A stretch of 64,000 bases of DNA from an uncultured Anaeromyxobacter sp. GTDB taxonomy: Bacteria; Myxococcota; Myxococcia; Myxococcales; Anaeromyxobacteraceae. Location of the stretch: the NCBI GenBank assembly GCA_903874275.1, contig CAIQRS010000109.1, forward strand, positions 1 to 64,000. The letters are read 5' to 3'. Of the stretch, positions 1 to 9,050 are shown piece after piece. The translations under genes were made by a program, and so were the position numbers. The notes under the pieces were generated by a model. It saw only the letters and a program-made list of their open reading frames with translations, did not search any database and had not been told where the DNA came from. The first letter of the stretch is position 1. The number at the start of each line of letters is the position of its first letter.

Positions 1-1
1 A

Positions 2-1186
2 TGGCTCTGGCGCATCCTCGGCGCGGTGGCGGCCCTCCTGCTCGCGGCGCTGGCCCTGCGCGCCCTGCTCGGTCCGAAGGTCCCGGTCTGGGTGGTCGAG
101 CAGCGCGAGCTGGTCCAGCGGGTGGTGGCGAGCGGGCGGGTGCTCGCCCCGGCGCGGATCCAGGTGGGGAGCGTGGCGGTGGGGCGCGTCACCCGGGTTC
201 CAGTCGAGGAGGGAGACCGGGTGAGCCAGGGTGACCTCCTCGTGCAGCTCGACGAGGTCGAGGCGAAGGCGGCGCTGTCCCAGGCCCGCTCGGCCGTCGC
301 GCAGGCCGTCGCCCGGCTCGAGCAGGTGGACGTGGTCTCGGTCCAGGTCACCTCCGAGGCGGTCCGGCAGGCCGAGCTCCGTCTCGCCCAGGCGGAGGTG
401 AAGCTCACCCGCAACCGGACGCTCGCCGAGGCCGGATCGATGAGCCGGTCCGATCTCGACGACGCCCAGCAGGTCCGCGACCTGGCGTCCAGCCAGCTCG
501 CCTCGGCGCGCATCCAGGCCGGCGCGGCCGCCACCGGTGCCGACCGGCACCTCGCGCAGGCGGCGCTCCAGCAGGCGCGCGGAGCCGAGCAGGCCGCCGC
601 GGCCAGGCTCGACAACCTGGCCATCCGCTCCCCCGCTGCCGGCGTGGTCACCGATCGCGACGTCGAGCCGGGTGACGTGGTGCAGCCGGGTCGTGTCCTC
701 CTGGTGGTGGCCCGCGACGGCGCGACCCAGCTCTCCGTGCTGCCCGACGAGAAGAACCTGGCCCTGCTCCGCCTGGGGCAGGGCGCGACTGCCTCGGCCG
801 ACGCCTTCCCCGACCGGACCTTCCCGGCGCGGGTGGCCTACATCGCCCCGGCCGTTGACCTGGCACGGGGGACGGTGGAGGTGAAGCTCGACGTCCCGAA
901 CCCGCCCCCCTTCCTCCGCCCCGACATGACCGTCTCGGTGAACGTGGAGACCGGGCGCGACCCCCAGGCCCTGCTCCTCCCGGCCGGGGCCATCCGGGAT
1001 CCGGGCGCCGATCCCTGGGCGCTCGTGGTCCGGGACGGACGGACGGTCCGCCAGCCGGTGAAGCTCGGCATGCGCGGCGACGGCACCGTCCAGGTGCTCT
1101 CCGGCCTCTCGGCCGGGGATGCGGTCGTGGCGGCCTCGGCGCAGGTGGGGCCGGGCAGCCGGGTGCGGACGGAGCCGGCTCGCTAG
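2..1186 (+). CDS. RND/MFP-type efflux periplasmic adaptor subunit (HlyD/MacA family), 5' end probably outside window
   Basis: ORF 26..1186 is open upstream to base 2 (WLWRILGAVAALLLAALALRALL membrane anchor); barrel-sandwich motifs, coiled-coil and IRSPAAGVV segment; directly followed by ABC permease and ATPase. Confidence 0.85.
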   Translation, partial: WLWRILGAVAALLLAALALRALLGPKVPVWVVEQRELVQRVVASGRVLAPARIQVGSVAVGRVTRVPVEEGDRVSQGDLLVQLDEVEAKAALSQARSAVAQAVARLEQVDVVSVQVTSEAVRQAELRLAQAEVKLTRNRTLAEAGSMSRSDLDDAQQVRDLASSQLASARIQAGAAATGADRHLAQAALQQARGAEQAAAARLDNLAIRSPAAGVVTDRDVEPGDVVQPGRVLLVVARDGATQLSVLPDEKNLALLRLGQGATASADAFPDRTFPARVAYIAPAVDLARGTVEVKLDVPNPPPFLRPDMTVSVNVETGRDPQALLLPAGAIRDPGADPWALVVRDGRTVRQPVKLGMRGDGTVQVLSGLSAGDAVVAASAQVGPGSRVRTEPAR

Positions 1187-1195
1187 GCGCCCACC

Positions 1196-2407
1196 ATGCG
1201 CTTCGAGTGGTTCATCGCCATCCGGTACCTCCGCGAGGGGAAGGCCCAGACGGCGCTGGTGCTGGGCGGGACCACCGTGGGCGTGGCCGTGCTCATCTTC
1301 CTCACCGCGCTCATCAGCGGCCTGCAGCGCACGCTGGTGGCCCAGACCCTCTCGGCGCAGGCCCACGTCTTCGTGAAGGCCCCCGAGCGCGTGGCCCGCC
1401 CCCTCCCGTCCCCCGACCGGGTCGCCGACCGCGTCGAGAAGGTGCCCGACCGGGTCCGCTCCATCGAGCAGTGGCAGCAGGTGCTGGCGTCGATCGGGAC
1501 CATTCCGGGCGTGGTCGCCGCCACCCCCACCGCGGCCGGTGCGGCCTTCGCGAGCCGGGGCCCGGCCACCAAGTCGGTGACGCTCCGTGGAATCGACCCG
1601 GAGAGCTTCGCCCGGGTCATCGACGTCGTCCCCAAGATGAGGTCCGGGCGCTTCGCGCTGGAGGGGTCCGAGGCGATCATCGGGACGGTGCTCGCCTCCG
1701 ACCTGGGCGTCGGCGTCGGAGACAAGGTGCGCCTCGCCACGCCCGAGGGGCGCGGCGACGTCTTCACGGTCTCGGGCGTCTTCGACCTGGGCAACAAGGA
1801 GGTGAACGCGCGCTGGGTCTTCGTGCCGCTGCGCTCCGCCCAGACCATGCTCGACATCCCCGGAGGCGCCACCACCATCGAGGTCAAGGTGGACGAGATC
1901 TTCGAGGCCGAGCGGATGGCCCGCGAGATCACGCGGCGCTACGGGCTCGCCGCCGACAGCTGGATGGAGCTCAACCGACAGCTGCTGGTCGGCCTGCGCT
2001 CCCAGTCGGCCTCCAGCTGGATGATCCAGGTCCTGGTGGTGCTGGCGGTGGCACTGGGGATCGCCAGCGTCCTCGGGGTGTCGGTCATCCAGAAGTCGCG
2101 CGAGATCGGCATCCTCAAGGCGACCGGGACCTCCACCGGCACGATCCAGCGAATCTTCCTGCTCGAGGGAGCGCTCGTGGGGGGGGCCGGATCGGTGCTG
2201 GGCGCCTTGATCGGCTCCGGGATGGCGGTGGCCTTCGCCGGGCTGGCCCGCGCGCCCACCGGCGACCCGCTCTTCCCGGTGGACCTGACGCCCGGGCTCT
2301 ACCTGGGAGCCGCGGCGGTCGCCATCCTCACCGGCACGCTGGCCGCCTGGTTCCCGGCCCGGCGCGCCGCCCGCCTCGAGCCGGCCGAGGTGATCCGCTA
2401 TGGGTGA
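1196..2407 (+). CDS. ABC transporter permease (MacB/LolC/FtsX family)
   Basis: N-terminal TM then MacB-like periplasmic domain, C-terminal FtsX-like TMs (VSVIQKSREIGILKATGTSTGTIQRIFLLEG); overlaps next ATPase gene. Confidence 0.9.
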   Translation: MRFEWFIAIRYLREGKAQTALVLGGTTVGVAVLIFLTALISGLQRTLVAQTLSAQAHVFVKAPERVARPLPSPDRVADRVEKVPDRVRSIEQWQQVLASIGTIPGVVAATPTAAGAAFASRGPATKSVTLRGIDPESFARVIDVVPKMRSGRFALEGSEAIIGTVLASDLGVGVGDKVRLATPEGRGDVFTVSGVFDLGNKEVNARWVFVPLRSAQTMLDIPGGATTIEVKVDEIFEAERMAREITRRYGLAADSWMELNRQLLVGLRSQSASSWMIQVLVVLAVALGIASVLGVSVIQKSREIGILKATGTSTGTIQRIFLLEGALVGGAGSVLGALIGSGMAVAFAGLARAPTGDPLFPVDLTPGLYLGAAAVAILTGTLAAWFPARRAARLEPAEVIRYG

Positions 2408-3110
2408 AGCGGGCGCCGACGTCCTCCGGCTCGAGGGGATCACCCGCGACTTCGGGGAAGGGGAGGCCCGCACCCGGGTGCTGCGGGGGGTCGACCTCTC
2501 GCTGGGCCGCGGCGAGTTCGCCGCGTTGATGGGCCCTTCCGGATCCGGGAAGAGCACGCTCCTCCACATCATGGGGCTGCTCGACAAGCCGACCGGTGGT
2601 CGCATCCTCCTCGACGGCCAGGACACCGGCGCGCTCGACGACGACGCGCTCACCCGGTACCGGGGGCGCACCCTCGGGTTCGTCTTCCAGTTTCACCACC
2701 TCCTGCCCGAGTTCACGGCCATCGAGAACGTGATGATCCCCATGGCGGCGGACAAGGGGCGCCTCGATCCCTCCATGCGGGAGTGCGCCATGGCGCTGCT
2801 CGAGCGGGTGGGGCTCTCGGCCCGGGCCGACAACCGGGCCACCACCCTCTCCGGGGGACAGGCCCAGCGGGTCGCCATCGCCCGATCGCTGGCCATGAAC
2901 CCGAAGATCGTGCTGGCCGACGAGCCCACCGGGAACCTCGACACCCAGACGGCCGACGAGGTCTTCTCGCTGCTGCGCGAGGTGAACCGGGCCCAGAAGG
3001 TGACGTTCCTCGTGGTCACCCACGACCACAGGCTGGCCGCGCGAACCGACCGGATCATCGAGCTGGTGGACGGGCGCATCGTCTCCGACCACCCCAACCA
3101 GCCGGGCTGA
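2400..3110 (+). CDS. ABC transporter ATP-binding protein (LolD/MacB-like)
   Basis: Walker [10 protein letters not shown], signature [15 protein letters not shown], Walker [12 protein letters not shown]. Confidence 0.95.
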   Translation: MGEAGADVLRLEGITRDFGEGEARTRVLRGVDLSLGRGEFAALMGPSGSGKSTLLHIMGLLDKPTGGRILLDGQDTGALDDDALTRYRGRTLGFVFQFHHLLPEFTAIENVMIPMAADKGRLDPSMRECAMALLERVGLSARADNRATTLSGGQAQRVAIARSLAMNPKIVLADEPTGNLDTQTADEVFSLLREVNRAQKVTFLVVTHDHRLAARTDRIIELVDGRIVSDHPNQPG

Positions 3111-3114
3111 CGCC

Positions 3115-3486
3115 ATGGAGATCTCCCCCGCCCTCCGCGCCGCCGCCCGCCGCTCCCTCTCGCTCCCGGCCGAGGCGCTCTCGGCCGAGTGCGACGAGGA
3201 GTTCTTCATCGCCTCGGGCCCGGGAGGGCAGCACCGCAACAAGACGGAGAGCGGCGTGCGGCTCGTGCACCGGCCCACCGGCGTCACCGTCACGGCCACC
3301 GAGCGGCGCAGCCAGGCCCAGAACCGGTCGGCCGCGCTCACCCGGCTGCGGGAGCGGCTCCAGGTCCTCTCCCACGTGCCGCGGAGGCGGGTGGCCACGA
3401 AGCCCACGCGGGGATCGCGGGAGCGGAGGCTCACCGAGAAGCGCCACACCTCCGAGCGGAAGGCCGGCAGGCGAGACCTGGAATGA
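3115..3486 (+). CDS. Peptide chain release factor-like protein (GGQ domain, ArfB-like)
   Basis: [27 protein letters not shown] domain without codon-recognition domain, basic C-terminal tail. Confidence 0.85.
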   Translation: MEISPALRAAARRSLSLPAEALSAECDEEFFIASGPGGQHRNKTESGVRLVHRPTGVTVTATERRSQAQNRSAALTRLRERLQVLSHVPRRRVATKPTRGSRERRLTEKRHTSERKAGRRDLE

Positions 3487-3501
3487 GGCGAGGTGGGTCG
3501 G

Positions 3502-5766
3502 TCACCGTCCCCACATGTCCCGGAGGATCCGGATGGTGTTCTCGGCGCCGAGCCCGGGGGCGAGCGCCTCGTCGGCGATCCCGGCCACCACCCGGGTGAT
3601 GTCGTGGTCCACGCCGCCCGCCCGGCCCCACCTCTCCCCGTCCGGGCAGGTCATGTAGACGGAGAAGGTGTCGTGCCCGGTGCCCGGCCGTTCCCCGATG
3701 ACGTGCAGGATCGCGCGCCGTCCGGGCAGGCCGCCGAAGAGCGCTTCGCCGATGCGGTACCCGGCGCGGACGCGGCCGCTCGTCACCACCAGCTCGGCGG
3801 GCGCCACCCGGAACCTGGCCGCCGACAGCCCCTCGCGCAGGGCGCGCAGGAAGGGCTGGAACTGCGCCTGGTTGGTGATCGCCAGCGCGTTGAGGCCGTC
3901 GGAGACGACGATCTGGACGTCGTACGCGCCGGCCTGGCGCGCCCGGAGCTCCTGCACCGAGGCGAGGGACGCTCCGTGGAGGACCTCGCCGGTGGTCGGG
4001 TGGAGGATGTAATCAGCCCGATCGATCGAGCGCGTGGCGAGGAAGGTGGCGCCCGGCAGGGAGGCCCGGAACCCGGCGTCGAACTCGGCCCAGATGCTGC
4101 GCTTGCCACTCTCGTAGATCCGGCGGACCTCCCTGGCCAGCCCGGGCTCGAGGTCGGACCAGGTCGCGCCGTGCCCCTCGGCGAGGTGGACGCCGCGGCG
4201 CCTCACGGCCGCCATCTGCCGGGATCCCTCGGCCCGGATCTCGCCCTCGGGGCGCTCGTCTCCCTTGCGGCGGAGGTACTGGAGGTGAACCCACCCGGGG
4301 TCGCCGAAACGGCTCGTCGGCTTGCCCTGGCCATCGACCACGCCGAGCCGCTGGAAGAAGGCCCACATCCTGTCGTCCACCCGGAGGCCGAACTTCTCGC
4401 GCAGCCGGACGTGGTCCTGGTACCCCGTGGTCAGGTAGCCGAGCATCGGGTCGATCTTCGTCGGCAGGGCCATGAGATAGGCGGGCCGGGCCGGCGCCAC
4501 CGCGTCCAGGCAGAAGTCCAGGTCGTCGAGGGAGACGTCCATGTGGAGGGTGGAGCAGACGTCGAGCCCGATGCAGAGGCCGTGCAGCTTCCCCATCACC
4601 AGGTCCTCGAGGCAGCACCGCACCAGCTGGTCCCGCGTCCGGAAGACCTCGGGCCCGATGAACCCGGCCACGTCGTTCACGTGCACCCAGGGAGGGCCGC
4701 CTCGCGCCGCCGCGACGCGCCCGGCCAGCAGGCGGGTGAGCCCGTACTTGCGCGATTCGTGCAGCACCATGTCCATGCCCTGGCCGTGACCGTTCGTGAA
4801 GTCGGCCCCCTGCCCGGTCTCCAGATAAAGGCCGTACCGCCCCTTGCGCCCGTCGGCGGCGGCGAGCAGCCGCTCCAGGGACAGGTCGAAGGTGGCGTTG
4901 GCCGCGTCGCTGCCCGCGATGCTCTGGAACCAGAGCGCGGTGCTGCCAGGCCAGCGGCGCTCCACCTCGGCCTGGACGTCGAGGTGGGACAGCACGCAGT
5001 GCGGCAGCGTGTCCTCGAGGCCGAAGGTGACCAGGAGGTCCTGCAGGGCGATCTCGACGGCGTGTACCTGCCCGGGCTCGCTGCTGACCGGGTTGGTTCC
5101 CAGCATGAGATCGCCGACCGCGTAGGACCAGGCGTCGAAGACCTGCCAGCGGATGTCCTCGGGATCGTCGGTGGGCGAGTTGGGCTGGATCCGGGCGCCG
5201 AGGTGCCCGCGGGCGCCCAGGGTGGACCCGGGCAGCGGGTTGAAGATCTTGGCCGAGACCGCGGTGAGCTCCCCGTTCGTCATCCCCTTGACGACGCAGG
5301 CGATGACGTCGCTCGACAGGCCCGGCAGGATGGTCCGGATCGCGCCCTCCTCCCGCCCGAGCAGGAAGCGCTTCAGTTCCGCGAAGGTCCAGCCGGCGCA
5401 CTCCGCCTGCGCGCGCGCGTCGATGCCGGCCCGCAGCGCGCGGTACAGCCGGTCCTCGAGCGGCGGGTGGGCGTCGATCTCGCCCAGCCGCGTGGCCGCC
5501 AGCAGCTTCCGGGCCTGGACGCGCTTCCGCTCCGTCGCGGCCGCGACACCCACGGTGACATCGCCCTCCTTGAAGGCGTTGGCGGCGCCGAGCAACCGGG
5601 CGTAGAGGACCGGGTCCCACCTGCCGGACGTGGCCTGGACGAACTGGACGATGCCCACCGGACCCTCCTGCGGGCCGGCCAGCGCCCGGACCGATCCCGG
5701 GCTGACCGCCCCGGCCAGCGCGATCGTGCCACCCGACAACGATTTGAGGAAGCTCCGGCGATCCAT
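3502..5766 (-). CDS. Fused ethanolamine ammonia-lyase EutB-EutC with N-terminal Tat signal peptide
   Basis: Tat motif MDRRSFLKSLSGG; EutB motifs FNPLPGSTLGARG, RIQPNSPTDD, GTNPVS, YLETGQG, VNDVAGFIGPE, GLDVCSTLH; EutC motifs DVQIVVSDGLNALAI and HVIGERPGTG in the same ORF. Confidence 0.88.
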   Translation of the reverse strand: MDRRSFLKSLSGGTIALAGAVSPGSVRALAGPQEGPVGIVQFVQATSGRWDPVLYARLLGAANAFKEGDVTVGVAAATERKRVQARKLLAATRLGEIDAHPPLEDRLYRALRAGIDARAQAECAGWTFAELKRFLLGREEGAIRTILPGLSSDVIACVVKGMTNGELTAVSAKIFNPLPGSTLGARGHLGARIQPNSPTDDPEDIRWQVFDAWSYAVGDLMLGTNPVSSEPGQVHAVEIALQDLLVTFGLEDTLPHCVLSHLDVQAEVERRWPGSTALWFQSIAGSDAANATFDLSLERLLAAADGRKGRYGLYLETGQGADFTNGHGQGMDMVLHESRKYGLTRLLAGRVAAARGGPPWVHVNDVAGFIGPEVFRTRDQLVRCCLEDLVMGKLHGLCIGLDVCSTLHMDVSLDDLDFCLDAVAPARPAYLMALPTKIDPMLGYLTTGYQDHVRLREKFGLRVDDRMWAFFQRLGVVDGQGKPTSRFGDPGWVHLQYLRRKGDERPEGEIRAEGSRQMAAVRRRGVHLAEGHGATWSDLEPGLAREVRRIYESGKRSIWAEFDAGFRASLPGATFLATRSIDRADYILHPTTGEVLHGASLASVQELRARQAGAYDVQIVVSDGLNALAITNQAQFQPFLRALREGLSAARFRVAPAELVVTSGRVRAGYRIGEALFGGLPGRRAILHVIGERPGTGHDTFSVYMTCPDGERWGRAGGVDHDITRVVAGIADEALAPGLGAENTIRILRDMWGR

Positions 5767-5783
5767 GGGTCGTGGCGTCCCCG

Positions 5784-6935
5784 CTATTCCAGGCCTGATC
5801 CCCGCGCCTTCGCCGCGCGGATGCGTTCACACGAGGCATCGATCCTTGCCTCCGGGATCGAGCCGTTCCTCACCCAGCCGGCCACGAGCTCGATGGTTCG
5901 CGGGGCCACGTCGGGGTCGTAGACCAGGTTGTTCCCGAAGAGGAGCACGTCGATCCCCGCCTCGATCGCCTTGGCCACGGCCAGTTCCTGGCCGTACCGG
6001 GTGGTGATCGCCCCCATCTGCAGGTCGTCGGAGACCACCACCCCCTGGTAGCCCATCTGCTCGCGCAGGAGGCCGGTGATGGTGGCCCGGGACAGGGTCG
6101 CCGGATCGACGGGGTCGAGGTGGGCGTTGAAGATGTGGGCGGTCATGACGAGCCGGGCCTGGCCGGAGTCGATGAAGGCCTGGAAGGGCGACAGCTCCAC
6201 GTCGGACCAGGTGTTGGTCACGTCCACGAAGCCGTCGTGGGAGTCCCCCGTGGCGCTGCCGTGGCCGGGGAAGTGCTTGAGCGCGGTGAGGAGCCCGAGC
6301 CGGTCGTGGGCCTGGATGAACTCCCCGGCGTGCGCCACGACCACCGCGGAGTCGATCGAGAAGCTCCTCCCGTAACGGCCGATGGCCGGGCTGTCGGGGT
6401 TCACGTTCAGGTCGACCACCGGCGCGAAGTTCACGTCGAGCCCGTTCCCGAGGACGGTGGCCGCGATGGAGGTCGCGTGCATCCGGGTCACGGCGAGGTC
6501 GTTCAGGTCGCCGAGGCTCTTGGCGGTCACCGTGGCGGGGAACCCGCAGCTCGGCTTCAGGCGGGCGACGTTGCCCCCCTCCTGGTCCACCGAGATGAAT
6601 GGCCGTGTGTGCGCGAGCCGCCGGATGGTCGCGGTCAGCTCGGTGAGCTGGGCCGGGGAGGTGACGTTCCGTCCCCACGCCCTGAGCAGCACGTCCCGGT
6701 CGAAGAGCACCACGCCGCCGATGCCCAGGTCGCGCAGGTCCCGGGCGATGGGCTCGCTTCCGTCGAGCGCGGTGCCCCGGAACCCCACGAGCAGCATCTG
6801 CGCGATCTTCTCCTCGAGGGTCGGGGCGTTGCTGGCAGAGCCGCAGCCGGGCAGGACGGCGGGCGCCGCCAGCGCGGCGGCAGCGAGCGCAGCGCCCCGG
6901 ACGAACTCCCTGCGGGACATCGCGGGGCGAGCCAT
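5784..6935 (-). CDS. Glycoside hydrolase family 3, beta-N-acetylhexosaminidase (NagZ-like), Tat/lipoprotein signal
   Basis: GH3 motif KHFPGHGSATGDSHDG, VVSDDLQMGAI, SVDQEGGNVARL; N-terminus MSRREFVRGAALAAAALAAPAVLPGC (Tat plus lipobox). ATG at 6935 preferred over the ORF-track start at 6953. Confidence 0.88.
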   Translation of the reverse strand: MARPAMSRREFVRGAALAAAALAAPAVLPGCGSASNAPTLEEKIAQMLLVGFRGTALDGSEPIARDLRDLGIGGVVLFDRDVLLRAWGRNVTSPAQLTELTATIRRLAHTRPFISVDQEGGNVARLKPSCGFPATVTAKSLGDLNDLAVTRMHATSIAATVLGNGLDVNFAPVVDLNVNPDSPAIGRYGRSFSIDSAVVVAHAGEFIQAHDRLGLLTALKHFPGHGSATGDSHDGFVDVTNTWSDVELSPFQAFIDSGQARLVMTAHIFNAHLDPVDPATLSRATITGLLREQMGYQGVVVSDDLQMGAITTRYGQELAVAKAIEAGIDVLLFGNNLVYDPDVAPRTIELVAGWVRNGSIPEARIDASCERIRAAKARGSGLE

Positions 6936-6998
6936 GCCCCAAAGGCTAGCCAATCGCCGCCGCGGAGCGGACGCTCATCTGGGTCTGGCGGAAGGGCC

Positions 6999-7367
6999 CT
7001 ACGCGGCCGGCGGCACGACGGCTCCGGGGAGCGGCAGGGGCTCGACGAGCCCCTTCTCCACCAGGCGATCGACCGATTCGCGGATCTGCGCGGCCGGCGT
7101 CCCGCAGGCCTCCAGCGATCGGCCCAGGTCGGCCAGCGACCTGCGCCCAGGCCGGATCTCCGCCATCACGATACCGTCCGTCGAGGAGAGCCCGAGCCCG
7201 TCGGCCCAGCGCTTCTCGGCCTGCGCCAATGCGTCACGCCCCAGCGAGCGGACGTCCATGACCGCCGCCCGGTAGGCCGCCTCGGCCTCGACGCCGGGCG
7301 CCGAGAGGGTGAATCGCTGGCCTCGAGGCCAGCGCCGCCCCTGTGTGGGCTGCTGTGCGGAGAACAT
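6999..7367 (-). CDS. Hypothetical protein
   Basis: 122-aa ORF with ATG start; no recognised family; winged-helix-like C-term (IRESVDRLVEKGLVEPL) is only a guess. Confidence 0.5.
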   Translation of the reverse strand: MFSAQQPTQGRRWPRGQRFTLSAPGVEAEAAYRAAVMDVRSLGRDALAQAEKRWADGLGLSSTDGIVMAEIRPGRRSLADLGRSLEACGTPAAQIRESVDRLVEKGLVEPLPLPGAVVPPAA

Positions 7368-7459
7368 GGCTTACCAATGGACCCGGCAAGGGTGGGTGTC
7401 AAGAACCCCGTGAATCGAATGAGGTGCAAGTGGAGGAATCGCCGGGGTTATAACCGGAC

Positions 7460-8200
7460 GTGAACCGGCGCCGCCCGCGCCGCCCCGGAGGTTTCCTGGC
7501 CCCGTTCCCCCTCCTCGCCGCCCCGCTCGTCGCGCTGCTCCTCTCCGCGCCGCCCCCGGTGCTCACCGTTGCCGCCCTGGTGGACAGGGTGGCCGAGGCC
7601 TACGGGGGCAGGGCGGTGCTCGAGAAGCACCCGGTCATGGTCCAGGAGGGGGAGGTCTCGGCGCACGAATCGTCCGACGTGGGGCGCCTGACGCGGATCT
7701 TCGAGCGGCCGCGCCGGCTGCGGGTCTCGATCTCCTACCCGGGGAACCCTCCGGAGAGGCGCATCCTCGACGGCGCCCAGGCGTGGCGCGACCGGCGGGA
7801 GGTCACCGGGACGCCCCCGCATCTCGCCATGGTGCTGCAGGCCGCGCGCATGGACCTCCCCTTCTCGCTCTCCGAGACGCCGGCCCGCGTCGCCGACGAG
7901 GGGGCCGTCGAGCGGGACGGGAAGCGGCTGCGAATCCTCTCGCTGCCGCTCGGCGACGGCGCAACAGTGAGCGCCGAGATCGACGAGAGCTCGGGGAGGA
8001 TCCACCGGGCCGTGGCGCGCATGCCGGCGGGCGTGGGCAGCCTGGAGTTCGTGACCGCCTTCTCCGACTTCCGGAAGGTCTCGGGCACCTGGGTGGCGTT
8101 CCGCGAGGAGAGCTTCGTGCACGGGCGCCACTCCGGGACCACCGAACTGAGGAGCGTCGAGTTCCTCGCGGAGGCCCCGACCGGTGCCTTCCGCCCGTGA
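7460..8200 (+). CDS. Secreted/lipoprotein-sorting-like hypothetical protein
   Basis: GTG start, N-terminal hydrophobic signal, beta-rich body resembling LolA/LolB-like outer-membrane lipoprotein-sorting proteins. Confidence 0.6.
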   Translation: MNRRRPRRPGGFLAPFPLLAAPLVALLLSAPPPVLTVAALVDRVAEAYGGRAVLEKHPVMVQEGEVSAHESSDVGRLTRIFERPRRLRVSISYPGNPPERRILDGAQAWRDRREVTGTPPHLAMVLQAARMDLPFSLSETPARVADEGAVERDGKRLRILSLPLGDGATVSAEIDESSGRIHRAVARMPAGVGSLEFVTAFSDFRKVSGTWVAFREESFVHGRHSGTTELRSVEFLAEAPTGAFRP

Positions 8201-9032
8201 AGCCCGGCCGCGGCCGGCGGCCTGCCTGAACTGTGGATCCACGCTGGTGGAGGCCTTCTGCGCGGCCTGCGGCCAGCGCAACATGGACGTGCGCATCCCG
8301 GCTCGCGACCTGGCGCTCGACGCCGTCGAGGACGGCCTGTCCCTCGACTCGCGGGTGGGGCGCACGGTGGTCCCGTTCCTCCTCCGTCCGGGCTTCCTCA
8401 CGGTGGAGTGGACCAGCGGACGGCGCGCCCGCTTCAGCTCCCCGCTCCGGCTCTACCTGCTCGCGAGCTTCGTCTTCTTCCTCGTCAGCGGTGTCGCCGG
8501 GGACGACAACCCCATCCGGTTCGACGTGACGCCGGACGAGCCGGCGCTGGAGCAGCACCAGAAGCTCCGGACCCAGGGCTGGCTCGGTCGCACCATCGAC
8601 GACCGCTGGCAGGCCTTCGAGAGGATGCCCCGGCAGGAGTTCCTCTCCCGCGTCAACACGGCCTTCCGGGACTGGGTGCCGCGGGTGATGTTCTTCCTCG
8701 TCCCGGCGGCGGTGCTCATCCTGGGGCTCCTCTGGCGGCGGCGCTGGCTGTCCGAGCACGTGGTGCTCTCCCTGCACCTGCACACCTTCGCCTTCACGCT
8801 CTTCACCGTCCTGCTCGGGCTGCGGCTCCTCCCCTGGCAGGGGCCGCGCACCGTGGCTGGTCCGGTCCTCGCCGTCTGGCTGCCCCTGTACTTCCTGCTG
8901 GCCCTCCGGCGCGTCTACGGGCAGCGCTGGAGGTGGACCATCCCCAAGGCCATGGCGGCGGCGCTGCTCTACCTCCTCGCCCTCGCCGTCGGGCTCGTGG
9001 GCGTGGCCGGGCTGGCGCTCTACTTCGCGTAG
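8184..9032 (+). CDS. DUF3667-like membrane protein with N-terminal zinc ribbon
   Basis: CLNCGSTLVEAFCAACGQRN zinc ribbon followed by FLLRPGFLTVEWTSGRRARFSSPLRLYLLASFVFFLV, then TM helices. Confidence 0.75.
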   Translation: MPSAREARPRPAACLNCGSTLVEAFCAACGQRNMDVRIPARDLALDAVEDGLSLDSRVGRTVVPFLLRPGFLTVEWTSGRRARFSSPLRLYLLASFVFFLVSGVAGDDNPIRFDVTPDEPALEQHQKLRTQGWLGRTIDDRWQAFERMPRQEFLSRVNTAFRDWVPRVMFFLVPAAVLILGLLWRRRWLSEHVVLSLHLHTFAFTLFTVLLGLRLLPWQGPRTVAGPVLAVWLPLYFLLALRRVYGQRWRWTIPKAMAAALLYLLALAVGLVGVAGLALYFA

Positions 9033-9050
9033 CCGGCCGGCCGCCCCCGA

